A stretch of DNA of 60,083 nt, from NCBI GenBank assembly GCA_012798435.1, contig JAAZNF010000103.1:1-60083 (forward strand). The letters run 5' to 3'. Both the position numbers and the translations under genes were made by a program. Origin of the DNA: Myxococcales bacterium (GTDB taxonomy: Bacteria > Myxococcota > B64-G9). How positions within the stretch are numbered: position 1 is the first letter of the stretch; every line of letters begins with the position of its first letter. Shown here in pieces: positions 25,838 through 37,101 of the stretch. The notes beneath the pieces were generated by a model. The model was given only the letters and a program-made list of their open reading frames with translations, did not search any database and had not been told where the DNA came from.

Positions 25838-27739
25838 TCAAGGAAGATCGAATGCCGCGCCGCCAAGAAAGCGCGCGATGCGTTTGGCGAGTTGAACCGT
25901 CACTCCGGGGACGCGCGCCAGCTCTTCGGCCGGCGCCTGGCGCACCCGGCGCAAAGAGCCGAAGCGCAGCAGCAGCCGCCGGCGCAGCGTCGGACCCACG
26001 CCGGGGATCTCCTCGAGGCCGCTCTTCAGGGTGGCGGCGCGGCGCAGCGCACGGTGGTAGGCGCCGGCGAAGCGGTGGGCCTCGTCGCGGATCCGGCTGA
26101 GGAGGAACAGCTCGTCCGACTCGGGCCGGAGCCGGATGGGGTTTTTCCTGCCCGGTAGAAACACCCGCTCGCGCGTGACCCGGTGGCGGCCGGCCCCGGC
26201 GCCGCCCTTGGCCAGCGCGGCTAGCGAAAGGCCATCGAGGCCGAGCTCGGCGACCACCTGCCGGGCGGCGTTGAGCTGCTGGACGCCACCATCGACGAGC
26301 AGCAGGTCGGGCAGTGGAAGCTCGCCCGAGCGCGCGCGCCGGAGCCGCCGCCGCAGCACCTCCTGCAGCATGTCCACGTCCGAGTCGCACCGCGCTGCCC
26401 GGATACGAAAGCGGCGGTACTCGGCGGGCGCCGGCTGCCCGTCCCGCAGCACCGCCATGGCGCCCACCGCGGCCGCGCCCTGGAACACCGCCAGGTCGAA
26501 ACACTCGATGCGGCGGGGCGGCGAGCGCAGAAAAAGGCGCGCCTGGAGCCGGCGCAGCCGATCGCGCCGCGCCGAGGTGGTCGCCAGCCGTTGACGGAAG
26601 GCCTGCGCGGCGTTCTCCCGCGCCAGCTCGAGCATGCTGGCGCCGGGCCCGCGCCGGGGCGTGTGGACCTCGATCGGCTGGCCCGCCTGCTCCGAGAGCA
26701 GAGTCGAGAGCGCGTCCACCTCCTCGCCCGCCTCCGCGCCCTCCAGGGCCTCGCCGGGGATCAGCCAGCGCCGGGCCGCGTCCAGGCCGGCCGCGGCCCG
26801 GTCGAGCAGGTGGCGGCGCACAAGCTCCCAGGTGGGTAGTGGCGCGTCTTCGAAGAAGTGTCGCGTCACGTCCGCGGCGCGCCCGGCGCGCACCCGTAGC
26901 CACAGCAGCGCCCCGCCGCCACCCTCACGGTGAATCCCGAGCACGTCCGCGTCGCCGCCGGCCGGATCCACCACCTGCTGCCGCGCCAGGCTCCGCTCGA
27001 CCAGCCGCAGCCGATCGCGTAGCCGGGCCGCCTCCTCGAAGTTCTCCCGCTCCGACTCCCGCCACATGCGCTCCTGCAGCGCTCGCAGCAGCCCGTCGCC
27101 GCGCCCGCGCAAGAACTCCTGCGCCTCGCGGACCCGCTCCGCGTACGTGGGGAGCGCCAGCGTCCCGGTGCAGGGGGCCAGGCAGCGGCCGATGCCGGCG
27201 CGCAAGCACGGCCGGGTGCGGGAGGTGAACTGACGGTCCGAACACACGCGCAGCCCGAAGGCGCGCTGTAGAAAACGCAGCAGCTCCCGCGCGGCCTCGG
27301 CCGAAGGGTACGGGCCGAAGCACTGGAGATCGCGCATCCGCGCCGGGCTGCCGCCGCGCGGGTGGAGGCGCTCCAGGCTCAGGCGCGGAAACGGGTGGCG
27401 GCTCAGGCACAACACGAAGAAGTTCTTGTCGTCCTGGAGGTCCACGTTGTAGCGCGGCCGCAGGCGGGCGATCAGCTCGCGCTCGAGGAGCAGCGCCTCC
27501 CGTTCGTTGCGGCACACGATCACCCGGATGTCCGAAAGCAGCGCCGGCAGCCACCCCACGAAGGGCCGCGGATCCGAGGGCGCGCCGAAGTAGCTACGCA
27601 CCCGGTGGCGCAGGTTGCGGGCCTTGCCCACGTACACCACCGCCTCGTCAGTGTCCACGAACTGGTACACCCCCGCTCGCTGCGGCAGGCTCGAAAGCAG
27701 CGCCTCGCGCTGTTCGTCGCTGAGCGGTGGCCGGGTCAT
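25838..27739 (-). CDS. uvrC: UvrABC system subunit C (excinuclease)
   Basis: A 633-aa nucleotide-excision repair nuclease. The GIY-YIG domain is N-terminal (GVYQFVD, VVYVGKARNLRHRVRSYF) and makes the 3' cut; a UvrB-interaction (UVR) segment is near 200-240; the RNase H-like half (IECFDLAVFQG, LPDLLLVDGG) makes the 5' cut; and HhH motifs end the protein (IPGVGPTLRRRLLLRFGS). ATG 27739 starts 3 bases after the uvrB stop, so translation is probably coupled. Confidence 0.95.
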   Translation of the reverse strand: MTRPPLSDEQREALLSSLPQRAGVYQFVDTDEAVVYVGKARNLRHRVRSYFGAPSDPRPFVGWLPALLSDIRVIVCRNEREALLLERELIARLRPRYNVDLQDDKNFFVLCLSRHPFPRLSLERLHPRGGSPARMRDLQCFGPYPSAEAARELLRFLQRAFGLRVCSDRQFTSRTRPCLRAGIGRCLAPCTGTLALPTYAERVREAQEFLRGRGDGLLRALQERMWRESERENFEEAARLRDRLRLVERSLARQQVVDPAGGDADVLGIHREGGGGALLWLRVRAGRAADVTRHFFEDAPLPTWELVRRHLLDRAAAGLDAARRWLIPGEALEGAEAGEEVDALSTLLSEQAGQPIEVHTPRRGPGASMLELARENAAQAFRQRLATTSARRDRLRRLQARLFLRSPPRRIECFDLAVFQGAAAVGAMAVLRDGQPAPAEYRRFRIRAARCDSDVDMLQEVLRRRLRRARSGELPLPDLLLVDGGVQQLNAARQVVAELGLDGLSLAALAKGGAGAGRHRVTRERVFLPGRKNPIRLRPESDELFLLSRIRDEAHRFAGAYHRALRRAATLKSGLEEIPGVGPTLRRRLLLRFGSLRRVRQAPAEELARVPGVTVQLAKRIARFLGGAAFDLP

Positions 27740-27742
27740 GGG

Positions 27743-29725
27743 CTACCCCAGCCTCAGGTGCCACTGGCGCAGCGCCCGCAGCTCGTCGCGGATCTCGGCC
27801 GCGCGTTCGAACTCCAGGGCCTCGGCCGCGGCCCGCATCTCGCGCTCGAGCTGATGGATGCGCTCGACCAGATCCTCGATGCGGGAGGGGGGCGCGGGCG
27901 CGGCCGCGGGGCCGCCGGCGACATCGTCCAGCGCCACCATCTCCGGCCCCAGCTCCCGCTCGACCGAGCGGGGCACGATGCCGTGGGCCCGGTTGAACTC
28001 TTCCTGCAGCCGCCGCCGGCGCTCGGTCTCTCGCAGCGCGCGCTCCATGCTCTCGGTGCGCCGGTCGGCGTACAGGATCACCCGGCCGAGCACGTGGCGC
28101 GCCGCCCGGCCCATGGTCTGGATGAGCGAGGTCTCCGAACGCAAGAACCCCTCGCGATCCGCGTCCAGCACCGCCACCAGGGCCACCTCGGGGATGTCGA
28201 GCCCCTCGCGCAGCAGGTTGATCCCCACCAGCACGTCGAACTCTCCGGCGCGCAGCGCTCGGACCACCTGGAGCCGCTCCAGCGTGTCGATGTCGGAGTG
28301 CAGGTAGCGCACTCGCACCGCGTGCTCCTTGAGGTACTCGGTCAGATCCTCGGCCATCCTCTTCGTGAGCGTGGTCACCAGCACGCGCTGCCCGGCGGCG
28401 GCAGCCGCACGAACCTCGTGCAACAGATCGTCCACCTGGTCCCGGGCCGGGCGCACCTCGACGCGCGGATCCATCAGGCCGGTGGGCCGGACTAGCTGCT
28501 CCACCACCACCCCGCGGGCGAGCTCGATCTCCTGGCGAGCGGGCGTGGCCGAGACGCACACCGCCTGGCCGATGCGGGCGGCGAATTCCTCGAAGGTCAG
28601 CGGCCGGTTGTCCAGCGCCGAGGGCAGGCGAAAGCCGAACTCCACCAGGTTCTCCTTGCGCGAGCGGTCGCCCTTGAACATGCCCTGGATCTGGGGCAGC
28701 GTCTGGTGGCTCTCGTCCACGAACACCACCGCGTCCGCGGCGAGGTAGTCGATCAGGGTGGGGGGCGGCTCCCCCGGGGCGCGGCCCGAGAGGTGCCGGC
28801 TGTAGTTCTCGATGCCGGCGCAGTAGCCCAGCTGCTCCAGGCTCTCGAGATCGTAGAGGGTGCGCTGTTCCAAGCGCTGCGCCTCCAGCAACCGGCCGGT
28901 GCTGCGCAGCTCCCGCAGGCGCTCGCCCAGCTCCTGGCGGATGCCCTGGATGGCCCGGCGCAACTGGTCCGGTCCGGTGACGTAGTGGCTGCCGGGGTAG
29001 ACCGCGACCTCTTCCAGCGCCTCCAGGCTCTTTCCGCGCAAGGCGTCGATCCAGTGGATGCTCTCGATCTCGTCGCCGAAGAAACGCACCCGCAGGCCGC
29101 GGGCCTCCTCGTAGGCCGGGAAGATGTCCACCGACTCGCCCCGCACGCGGAAGGTGCCGCGGTGAAAGTCGGTGTCGTTGCGCGCGTAGTGGATGTCCAC
29201 CAGGCGGCGCAGCAGCTCGTCGCGCGGCAGTGCCGTCCCCGCGCGCAGGCGCACCACAAGCTCCCCGTAGCTCTCGACCGGCCCCAGCCCGAACAGGCAC
29301 GACACCGAGGCCACGATGATCACGTCGCGCCGGGTGAGCAGGGCGTGGGTGGCGGCGTGCCGCAGGCGATCGATGTCGTCGTTGATGGAGGCGTCCTTCT
29401 CGATGTAGGTGTCGGTCTGCGGGACGTAGGCCTCCGGCTGGTAGTAGTCGTAATAGGAGACGAAGAACCCCACCGCGTTGTCGGGGAAGAAACGCGAAAA
29501 CTCCGCGTACAGTTGGCCGGCCAGTGTCTTGTTGTGGGCGATCACCAGCGCCGGGCGCTGCAGCCGCTCCAGCACCGAGGCCATGGTGAAGGTCTTGCCG
29601 GAGCCGGTGACCCCCAACAACACCTGCCAGCGATCGCCCCGCCGCAGGCCCTCCACCAGCCGTTCGATGGCCTCGGGCTGATCGCCCGCGGGAGCGAAGG
29701 GGCTGTGGATGCGCAGCGGCGGCAT
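27743..29725 (-). CDS. uvrB: UvrABC system subunit B
   Basis: A 660-aa damage-recognition helicase of nucleotide-excision repair. Walker A is GVTGSGKT (near 39-46); the beta-hairpin region contains [12 protein letters not shown]; the helicase DEAD-like box is DESH; helicase C-terminal motifs include [10 protein letters not shown] and QTMGRAAR; and the UVR domain that binds UvrC is at the C-terminus ([14 protein letters not shown]). Its length is typical. It follows ettA by 6 bases and precedes uvrC by 3. Confidence 0.97.
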   Translation of the reverse strand: MPPLRIHSPFAPAGDQPEAIERLVEGLRRGDRWQVLLGVTGSGKTFTMASVLERLQRPALVIAHNKTLAGQLYAEFSRFFPDNAVGFFVSYYDYYQPEAYVPQTDTYIEKDASINDDIDRLRHAATHALLTRRDVIIVASVSCLFGLGPVESYGELVVRLRAGTALPRDELLRRLVDIHYARNDTDFHRGTFRVRGESVDIFPAYEEARGLRVRFFGDEIESIHWIDALRGKSLEALEEVAVYPGSHYVTGPDQLRRAIQGIRQELGERLRELRSTGRLLEAQRLEQRTLYDLESLEQLGYCAGIENYSRHLSGRAPGEPPPTLIDYLAADAVVFVDESHQTLPQIQGMFKGDRSRKENLVEFGFRLPSALDNRPLTFEEFAARIGQAVCVSATPARQEIELARGVVVEQLVRPTGLMDPRVEVRPARDQVDDLLHEVRAAAAAGQRVLVTTLTKRMAEDLTEYLKEHAVRVRYLHSDIDTLERLQVVRALRAGEFDVLVGINLLREGLDIPEVALVAVLDADREGFLRSETSLIQTMGRAARHVLGRVILYADRRTESMERALRETERRRRLQEEFNRAHGIVPRSVERELGPEMVALDDVAGGPAAAPAPPSRIEDLVERIHQLEREMRAAAEALEFERAAEIRDELRALRQWHLRLG

Positions 29726-29731
29726 GCGGCC

Positions 29732-31417
<1,686 letters not shown>

Positions 31418-31432
31418 GCGCGGCTCCCGGTG

Positions 31433-33349
31433 CTAGCGAGCGGTGAAGTTGCACAGCCCGCCGGCCAGCACGATGTCGATCTGGCGCCGGGTGAGGCCGT
31501 GGCGTGCCTTGAATTCGTAACCCCGCTCGGGGTTGCGCACGGTCACCATCTCGGACTTGCGCAGCTCGGTGGCCAGCCAGGGGAACTCCAGGAAATCGTC
31601 TCGGTGCACCACGTCGTAGGAGTGCTCGTCCAGCAGCCACAGCGGCAGCACGCCCTGGTGGATGAGCTGGAGCTGGTGGCGCCGCTCGAAGCCCTTGGCC
31701 AGCACGACCCGGATGCCGAGGATCATCTGGCACATGGCCGCCAGCTCCTGGGCCGGCCCGGCGCCGTAGCCTTGCCCGGCCACCAGCACGTTGACGATGG
31801 CCCGCCCCTTGTTCTCTTCGATGCGGCGGATCAGGGTCGGGTCGATGCGTTCGAACGCCCGCCGCGCGAAGCCCTGCACGTCACCGTACAGGTAGGCACC
31901 GCCCCTCGCCGGTAGGATCTGCGAGGTGGCCACGCCGTTGGGGAGCTTGAGCACCGCCTCGCCGGCCAGCGAGGGCGGCAGGGAGCCGAACAACGGCGGC
32001 TCCACCACGCCTCGGCCGCGTGGCAGCTCTCCCGGCGCGCGCCGGGGCGAGACGGCGAGGAAGCGATCGTCGACCACCACACGGCAAGCGGCCCGTGCCC
32101 GGAAGGGGTTCGGCTTGAGCTCACGCGGATCGGTGAGGCGGCCGCGCAAGGCGCAGGCGGCCGCGGTCTGCGCGCTGACCCGGATCTCCCCTCCCTCGGG
32201 GCCCGCCGCGGCCCGCCCCGGAACGCGCAGCACCCGCGGGCCCGCCGGGAGTTCTCCCTCGCTCAGCCCCTCGGCGCAGCAGCCGGCCTCAGTGAGACGC
32301 GCGCCGGCGTCGAGCAAGACCTGCAGGCTGCCCTGGCGCGCCAGGGATTGCCACACCTGGCGCGAGGCCGGCACCACGCGCAGATCCACGCCGGGGGCGG
32401 CGCCGTGTGCTCGGAGCACCATGGCAGCATGCACCAGATCTTCCACGTCTCCGCCCACGCACCCGCCCAGGTGCACCTCGCTCACGCCACCGCCGGCCAG
32501 GGCGCGGATCGGCAGCATTCGCTCGGCGGCGCGCGGGAGCCACGCCAGGGGCTCCACCTTGGCGAGATCGATCTCGAGCTGCGAGGCGTAGTCGTCTCCC
32601 GCGCCGGTGGACAGCGGAGCGAATTCGCGCGCCCGTCCCTGGGCGCGGAGGTAGGCGGCGCTCACCGGGTCCGCCGGGAACAGAGCCGTCACCGGCCCCA
32701 GCTCGGCGCACAAGGCGCACAGCGCGGCGCGCGTCGCCACCGACAGGCTGCGCACGCCCGGCCCGCAGAACTCCAGCACCGTCTCCGAGGAGGCCAGCAA
32801 ACCCCAGCGGGCGCTCAGGTGCAGCGCCAGGTCGAACGCCGCGCAGCCGCTCGGGAGCGTGCCCTTGAGAACCACGCGCACCACCACTGGACACACGGTG
32901 TAGTGCGGTCCCCCGGCCAGGGCCACCGCCATCTCCAGCGCGCCCACCGGCAGCGCCAGTGTTCCCAAGCCGCCAGCCGCGGCGCCGTGCCCGCCGGCGT
33001 AGAGCAGCAGCCGTCCCGGGGACGCCCGCCGCTCCAGGAACACCTGGTGGGCCAGGCCGTTTCCGGGCCGGGACAGCGGGACCCGGAAGGAGGCGCAGGC
33101 TTGCTCGAGGTAGCGCTGGATCTCCTCCCCGACCGCGTCCGCCGGATCGAGCACCGGGTCCAGGCAGCACAGCGCGCGCCGCGCCGGGTGTCGCGGGCGG
33201 GACAAGCGCTCCAGGTGGAGGAACGACAGCACGGCGGTGCGCGCGGGCAGGAGAAGATCGTCGGGCCGAAGCCCGATCTCCTCGCCCGGCTGCAGGCCGC
33301 CGTGCACCAGGTGGCGCCGCAGGATTTGCAGGGTGGCGCTTTCGGCCAT
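31433..33349 (-). CDS. Aconitase/isopropylmalate isomerase homologue lacking catalytic residues
   Basis: A 638-aa protein with the aconitase-superfamily layout (catalytic domains then swivel domain). GNGLAHQVFLE (His101 kept) and AAAGGLGTLALPVGALEMA align with the active-site segment normally preceded by TDSHT; here the Asp-Ser pair is Gly-Gly before His121. The first cluster Cys is kept (HLGGCVGG, Cys297), as is one at 357, but the position of the second Cys of GCGxC holds Glu360. In the swivel domain GxNYGxGSSREH has become GQGYGAGPAQEL, losing the catalytic Ser and Arg. Enzyme activity is unlikely. It starts a five-gene operon with ettA and uvrBC, with a candidate promoter at 33392-33421. 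Confidence 0.8.
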   Translation of the reverse strand: MAESATLQILRRHLVHGGLQPGEEIGLRPDDLLLPARTAVLSFLHLERLSRPRHPARRALCCLDPVLDPADAVGEEIQRYLEQACASFRVPLSRPGNGLAHQVFLERRASPGRLLLYAGGHGAAAGGLGTLALPVGALEMAVALAGGPHYTVCPVVVRVVLKGTLPSGCAAFDLALHLSARWGLLASSETVLEFCGPGVRSLSVATRAALCALCAELGPVTALFPADPVSAAYLRAQGRAREFAPLSTGAGDDYASQLEIDLAKVEPLAWLPRAAERMLPIRALAGGGVSEVHLGGCVGGDVEDLVHAAMVLRAHGAAPGVDLRVVPASRQVWQSLARQGSLQVLLDAGARLTEAGCCAEGLSEGELPAGPRVLRVPGRAAAGPEGGEIRVSAQTAAACALRGRLTDPRELKPNPFRARAACRVVVDDRFLAVSPRRAPGELPRGRGVVEPPLFGSLPPSLAGEAVLKLPNGVATSQILPARGGAYLYGDVQGFARRAFERIDPTLIRRIEENKGRAIVNVLVAGQGYGAGPAQELAAMCQMILGIRVVLAKGFERRHQLQLIHQGVLPLWLLDEHSYDVVHRDDFLEFPWLATELRKSEMVTVRNPERGYEFKARHGLTRRQIDIVLAGGLCNFTAR

Positions 33350-33391
33350 GGGGCCTCACTCGCTCGGGGAAACGGCCCGGAGCGTTGGCGG

Positions 33392-33421
33392 ATTGTAGTC
33401 CGGCCGGGAAAAACGGCGCAA
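33392..33421 (-). promoter_or_regulatory. Candidate promoter of the aconitase homologue-ettA-uvrBC operon
   Basis: On the minus strand TTGCGC (33416-33421) and TACAAT (33392-33397) with an 18-base spacer, 42 bases before the start codon. This would drive all five genes down to DUF507. Confidence 0.4.
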
Positions 33422-33438
33422 GTTTCTGCGGGTTCTGC

Positions 33439-33468
33439 TTGAAGGCGGCGCGGGCGCGGCGGTATGCT
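33439..33468 (+). promoter_or_regulatory. Candidate promoter giving a leaderless mRNA
   Basis: TTGAAG (33439-33444) and TATGCT (33463-33468) with an 18-base spacer. The expected start would be at or next to ATG 33475. No ribosome-binding site is visible before that codon, consistent with a leaderless transcript, but the boxes are weak. Confidence 0.3.
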
Positions 33469-33474
33469 GCCGGC

Positions 33475-34038
33475 ATGATGCAGGCCGTCGAAAAGTCCTT
33501 CTCCAATCTGCTGCCGTTGCTCGCCCTCCTGGGCGGCGTGCTGGTGGTGCTTTTGGTGCTCGCCTTCCTGGTGCGCCTGCGCATCCGGCGCGACTCCAGC
33601 GCCCTCGGCGCGCGCCGGTCCTCCTCTGCGGCCTGCATGCGAAAGAGCGACGTGGTGGTGGTGCTGGGCCGGACCTTCTCGGTGGAGGAGACCTGCGCCC
33701 TGACCACGCCGGAGGGGGAGGCCCTGTGGGCGCGCCTGGTGCGCGAGGACGGTGCGAGCCGGCTTCTGCTACGCGCCGATCTCAGCCTGGCCTGGTACTT
33801 CCCCGGCCAAGCCGAGGCGCCGGCTGGCGAGCCCGAGAGCCTGCGGCAGGCGGACGGCGAGTACCGGCGCACGCTCGGGCCGGTCCCCGTGGCCGACGGC
33901 ACGCTGGCCGTCTACCGGGGCGAGTCCGAGCGCTGCCTGGCCATCGAGCGGAGCGGCGAGGCGGCCATCCTGTGGCGCGGCAAGTCCATCCCGCCCGAGG
34001 GCGTGAGCCTGCTCGAGGACAAGGGCCAACCCGCCTGA
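33475..34038 (+). CDS. Single-pass membrane protein, unknown
   Basis: A 187-aa protein: N-terminal membrane helix at about 12-36 (LLPLLALLGGVLVVLLVLAFLV), a basic stretch, then about 140 residues of soluble beta-rich sequence including VVVVLGRTFSVEETCAL and WARLVREDG. It could be distantly related to DUF4178-type proteins, but the match is weak. It diverges from the aconitase-homologue operon and stands alone, followed by repeat copy B. Confidence 0.6.
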   Translation: MMQAVEKSFSNLLPLLALLGGVLVVLLVLAFLVRLRIRRDSSALGARRSSSAACMRKSDVVVVLGRTFSVEETCALTTPEGEALWARLVREDGASRLLLRADLSLAWYFPGQAEAPAGEPESLRQADGEYRRTLGPVPVADGTLAVYRGESERCLAIERSGEAAILWRGKSIPPEGVSLLEDKGQPA

Positions 34039-34096
34039 AACACCACTCCTGCCTGGCCAGGCGCTCTGTTCAAAAAGAAAGATCCTCATGGAAAAC

Positions 34097-34224
34097 GAGG
34101 AGCATTCCTGCATGCTCCTCCTCATACATGCGGTCCCAGCCGAAGCTCGGCTGCCGTCAAGGGCGAGCGCAGCGAGTCGCGAAGCGATCGCAGACCCTTG
34201 ACGGCGCAAGTCGAGCGGAGGCCA
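34097..34224 (+). repeat. 125-bp palindromic repeat, copy B
   Basis: Second copy of the element found at 5851-5974, in the same orientation. The outer hairpin is GGAGCATTCC/...GGATGCTCC-like, and the core reads CCGTCAAGGGCGAGCG ... CCCTTGACGG with TCGCGAAGCGA between. It fills most of the gap between two convergent genes. Confidence 0.85.
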
Positions 34225-34271
34225 GGCAGGAAGATGAGGCAGAGAGTCTTCCGTGACGGATCACTCGAGCG

Positions 34272-35252
34272 CTAGCGGCGGTTCCGGCGCCGCATCCAGG
34301 TGATGAAGCCGAAAACCACGATCTCGGGGAAGAACCGCGAGACGAGGCGGATGGGCCCGCCGCGGGGCCGGGGCGGGGCGACCGCGGCCCGAGCCGCGCC
34401 CTCGCACCCCCCGCCGCCGCCGGAGCAGCCCCCGCCGCCACCGCCGCCGCAGTCGGCGCCACCGGTGTCTCCCTCGCAGCCCGAGCCGCCGCTGTCCCCC
34501 TCGCAGCCCGAGCTCCCCGAGTCGCCCTCGCAGCTCGAGCTCTCGCTTCCGCTGTCGCCCTCGCAGCCGCTGCCCGAGGTGTCGTCGCCGCCGCAGTCGC
34601 AGCTCTCGCCGTCGTCCACGATGACCACGTCGCCGTTGCACCCCGACTCGACGTACACGTCGCCGCCGGGTTGATCGGGAGGGATGTAGGTGTGCTGGCG
34701 CACCTTCTCGGGAGAGGGGTTGGTGACGAAGGTGCCGGCGCGCAGCACCCGGCAACCGGGGTAGCGCCCCTCGGGATCGTCGAAGAGGAACTCGAAGTGG
34801 CCCAGCACGGCGCCGGCCTCTTCGAACGAGCGGATCAGATCGGACAGCCACACCTCGCCCTCGGCCGGGGTACCGAAGAACAGCACCTCGTCGCCGCGCT
34901 TCTCGACGTACTCGGCGCGGATGGAAGACACCGGCAGCGAGGTCCCGAGCCCCGCGTAGGCGAGGTCGAGATCGATCTGCAAAATGCCGACGCGCTGGCC
35001 GTCGGGCGCCTCGAGCGGGATGGCCGCCCAGATCAGCACGCCCTCGGCGCCGAAGGTCGAGGCCGCCGAGCCGAACACGGCCTGGGCGGCGGCGGGCACC
35101 CAGGGGGCGTCCGCGGGAAGATCGGCCAGCGGCGGGCAGGCGACTTCCTCGGCCAGCCAGTCGAAGTCGATGATGCCGGGCGTATTGAATCCGGCCCGCG
35201 CCGCGGCCGGCGCCAGCGCGAAGCACAGCACCAGGGGAAGGAGCCGTTTCAT
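34272..35252 (-). CDS. Secreted protein with Cys/Gly-repeat tail and C-terminal anchor
   Basis: A 326-aa protein with a signal peptide (1-20, ending AARA). The first ~210 residues have no known domain. Residues about 215-285 are a low-complexity tail with repeated CEGDSG units, followed by a Gly stretch with Cys. The end has a short hydrophobic helix (FFPEIVVFGFITW) and an Arg-rich terminus (MRRRNRR). That layout resembles a C-terminal sorting signal, but it lacks the usual MYXO-CTERM Gly-Cys motif right before the helix. It is 8 bases downstream of the small barrel gene. Confidence 0.6.
   Translation of the reverse strand: MKRLLPLVLCFALAPAAARAGFNTPGIIDFDWLAEEVACPPLADLPADAPWVPAAAQAVFGSAASTFGAEGVLIWAAIPLEAPDGQRVGILQIDLDLAYAGLGTSLPVSSIRAEYVEKRGDEVLFFGTPAEGEVWLSDLIRSFEEAGAVLGHFEFLFDDPEGRYPGCRVLRAGTFVTNPSPEKVRQHTYIPPDQPGGDVYVESGCNGDVVIVDDGESCDCGGDDTSGSGCEGDSGSESSSCEGDSGSSGCEGDSGGSGCEGDTGGADCGGGGGGGCSGGGGGCEGAARAAVAPPRPRGGPIRLVSRFFPEIVVFGFITWMRRRNRR
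34460..34580. repeat. Tandem repeat coding CEGDSG units
   Basis: An imperfect tandem array of about 27-30-base units (CTCGCAGCC-type) inside the preceding gene, encoding its CEGDSG tail. Copy number may vary between strains. Confidence 0.55.
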
Positions 35253-35261
35253 GGCGTCCTC

Positions 35262-35891
35262 CTAGAAGTGCAGCCCCAGCGTGACGTTGAGGTGGCTCCA
35301 GGCGAGCTCGCGACCGTCCTGGCGCTCGCCCAAAAATCCCGCGATGAGATCGCAGTTGCGGGTGTCGGTGACGTAAGAGTAGTTGTACATCACGCCCAGC
35401 GAGAGCCACTCGAAAAAGCGATAGTTGAGCCCGATGCCGGTCTCGAAGACGGTGAGATCCTCGTCGTAGCTCACCTCGCTCATGCCGGCCTCGCCGTAGC
35501 GGTTGCGCGAGAGCATGGTCCCGCCGCCGGCCTCGAGGTTGAGGCGCAACCGGCCCACGATGGGGAACACCACCCGCAGGCCGCCGGTGATCCGAGTGTA
35601 GGCGCGGCTCACGGTGCCGTATGCCTCGCGGTTGTCGATGAAGACTTCATCGTCCCCGAAGATGGACTCCGAGGCGCGCACGTAGAGGTAGAAGCGGGGC
35701 GGGAACCCCTTGAGCTTTCCGCCGACCGCAAAGAGCGCGCCGGATTCGAAGCCCACAGCGTTCTCCATGGAGAAGCCATGGTTGAAGGTCACGCCGGTGA
35801 AGGGCTCGAAGAGGAAATGACTGCCGCCGGCGAAGGCGGCGGGGGACACCAGGAGAAGGCCGGCGATGAGGAGCAACGACGGTTTTTTCAT
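35262..35891 (-). CDS. Small outer-membrane beta-barrel protein
   Basis: A 209-aa protein: signal peptide about 1-21 (LLLVSPAAFA), then alternating amphipathic strands ending in HLNVTLGLHF, with the terminal Phe typical of outer-membrane barrels. ATG 35891 is chosen because GAGGTG lies 6 bases upstream; a longer in-frame start (35942) is not supported. It is the first gene of a pair with the Cys-repeat protein. Confidence 0.7.
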   Translation of the reverse strand: MKKPSLLLIAGLLLVSPAAFAGGSHFLFEPFTGVTFNHGFSMENAVGFESGALFAVGGKLKGFPPRFYLYVRASESIFGDDEVFIDNREAYGTVSRAYTRITGGLRVVFPIVGRLRLNLEAGGGTMLSRNRYGEAGMSEVSYDEDLTVFETGIGLNYRFFEWLSLGVMYNYSYVTDTRNCDLIAGFLGERQDGRELAWSHLNVTLGLHF

Positions 35892-35910
35892 ATCACACCT
35901 CATGGATTGG

Positions 35911-35928
35911 GGATCGCCGAGGCGATCC
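35911..35928. promoter_or_regulatory. 18-bp perfect palindrome before the barrel gene
   Basis: GGATCGCC-GA-GGCGATCC, 20 bases upstream of the barrel start codon. It could be an operator or leader hairpin. The rest of the 232-bp upstream region has no clear promoter. Confidence 0.3.
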
Positions 35929-36123
35929 GATGTATGCCACACCCTTGGGATTTAGCAAAACCCGGGCCACGCGGGCCGGACGAAAAATGGCAGATAAATG
36001 CCACCGAACCCGCCCATGAAACTCCCCGAGCCGTTCAAATGGCCCGCATGACTCTTCCATTATGGAATCCGTGACCGTTCAAACACGAAAGGCGCGGTTC
36101 TTTTCAGGGAATTGTGATGCCGA

Positions 36124-37080
36124 TCACGCGACCCCGGTGTTTCTCTTGTTGGCCGGATCGGTCTCGACGACCCCGAGCTTGCAGATGACCGCGCCGCCGA
36201 TGATGAGCAGGCAACCGACCCACAGCGTCAGGGTCATCGGGATGCCCTGGAGAGCGCAGAGCAGAAGCGTCGAGAAGAGCGGGGTACAATAGGACAGCGC
36301 CGCGACGATGGCCACTCGCCCGTTCCGCATGGCGTATTCCCAGCAGGCGTACGCGGCCAGGGCGGGAAGGAGCGTCATGTACGACAACATGGCGAAAGAG
36401 AGCGGGCTCCATCTCGCGGTTTCCGAGAAGAAGGCGCGGAGCATGAGCAGGAAAAGGCCGGAGGCCAGCAGGAACACGGGCACCGCGCTTTCGGCCGCAC
36501 CGCCAGCGAGGCGCCGGCTCAAATTCGAGTACAAGCTCCAGGTGACCGCCGCGATCAGGGCTAGCAGGTAGGGGACGGGGTCGTCGCTAGCGTGCGCGGC
36601 GAAGGCCGCCAGAGGGGAGACGAACGCGTCCAGGTCGAGCGGCCGGTCGGCGTTCGCCGAAACGAAGATCCCCAGGCTGGCGAGCAGGATCCCCGGCAAC
36701 AGCCACAGCCGGGCTCGCAGGCCGAGCAGCGGGACCGACAGCGCCAGCGTGAGCGAGGGCCACAGGTAGTTCACCAGGCCGACCTCCACCACCCGCGCGC
36801 CGCTCCCGGCCAGACCGATGGCCAGGCAGAACGACACCAGGTACGCGACGAACAACCCGCCGCAGCCGAGGAGGTACGCCCGGGGGAGCCGGAGCAGCCC
36901 GCGCAGCCGGCCGCGCGCCGCCAAAATGGCGCAGCCGATGAGCCCGGCCAGCCCGTAGGTGAGCGCCGAGGAGGTGAGCACGCCGAGCCGCTCCGCGAGC
37001 TCGCGGGTGAGGCCGACCGAGGTGCTCCAGATGAGGATGGCGAGCGCGCCCAGAAGCGTTGCGCCGAAGCGGCTGGTCAT
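36124..37080 (-). CDS. EamA/DMT exporter, YddG-like
   Basis: A 318-aa, ten-helix drug/metabolite transporter. It resembles YddG (aromatic amino acid exporter) in its first helix (AILIWSTSVGLTREL), the VVEVGLVNYLWPSLTL stretch and the late GRVAIVAALSYCTPLFS stretch. The substrate is inferred only from this similarity. It follows the lipoprotein gene by 21 bases, in line with one transcript. Confidence 0.75.
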   Translation of the reverse strand: MTSRFGATLLGALAILIWSTSVGLTRELAERLGVLTSSALTYGLAGLIGCAILAARGRLRGLLRLPRAYLLGCGGLFVAYLVSFCLAIGLAGSGARVVEVGLVNYLWPSLTLALSVPLLGLRARLWLLPGILLASLGIFVSANADRPLDLDAFVSPLAAFAAHASDDPVPYLLALIAAVTWSLYSNLSRRLAGGAAESAVPVFLLASGLFLLMLRAFFSETARWSPLSFAMLSYMTLLPALAAYACWEYAMRNGRVAIVAALSYCTPLFSTLLLCALQGIPMTLTLWVGCLLIIGGAVICKLGVVETDPANKRNTGVA

Positions 37081-37101
37081 GCGGTTTCGCCGCTGGCCGG
37101 C

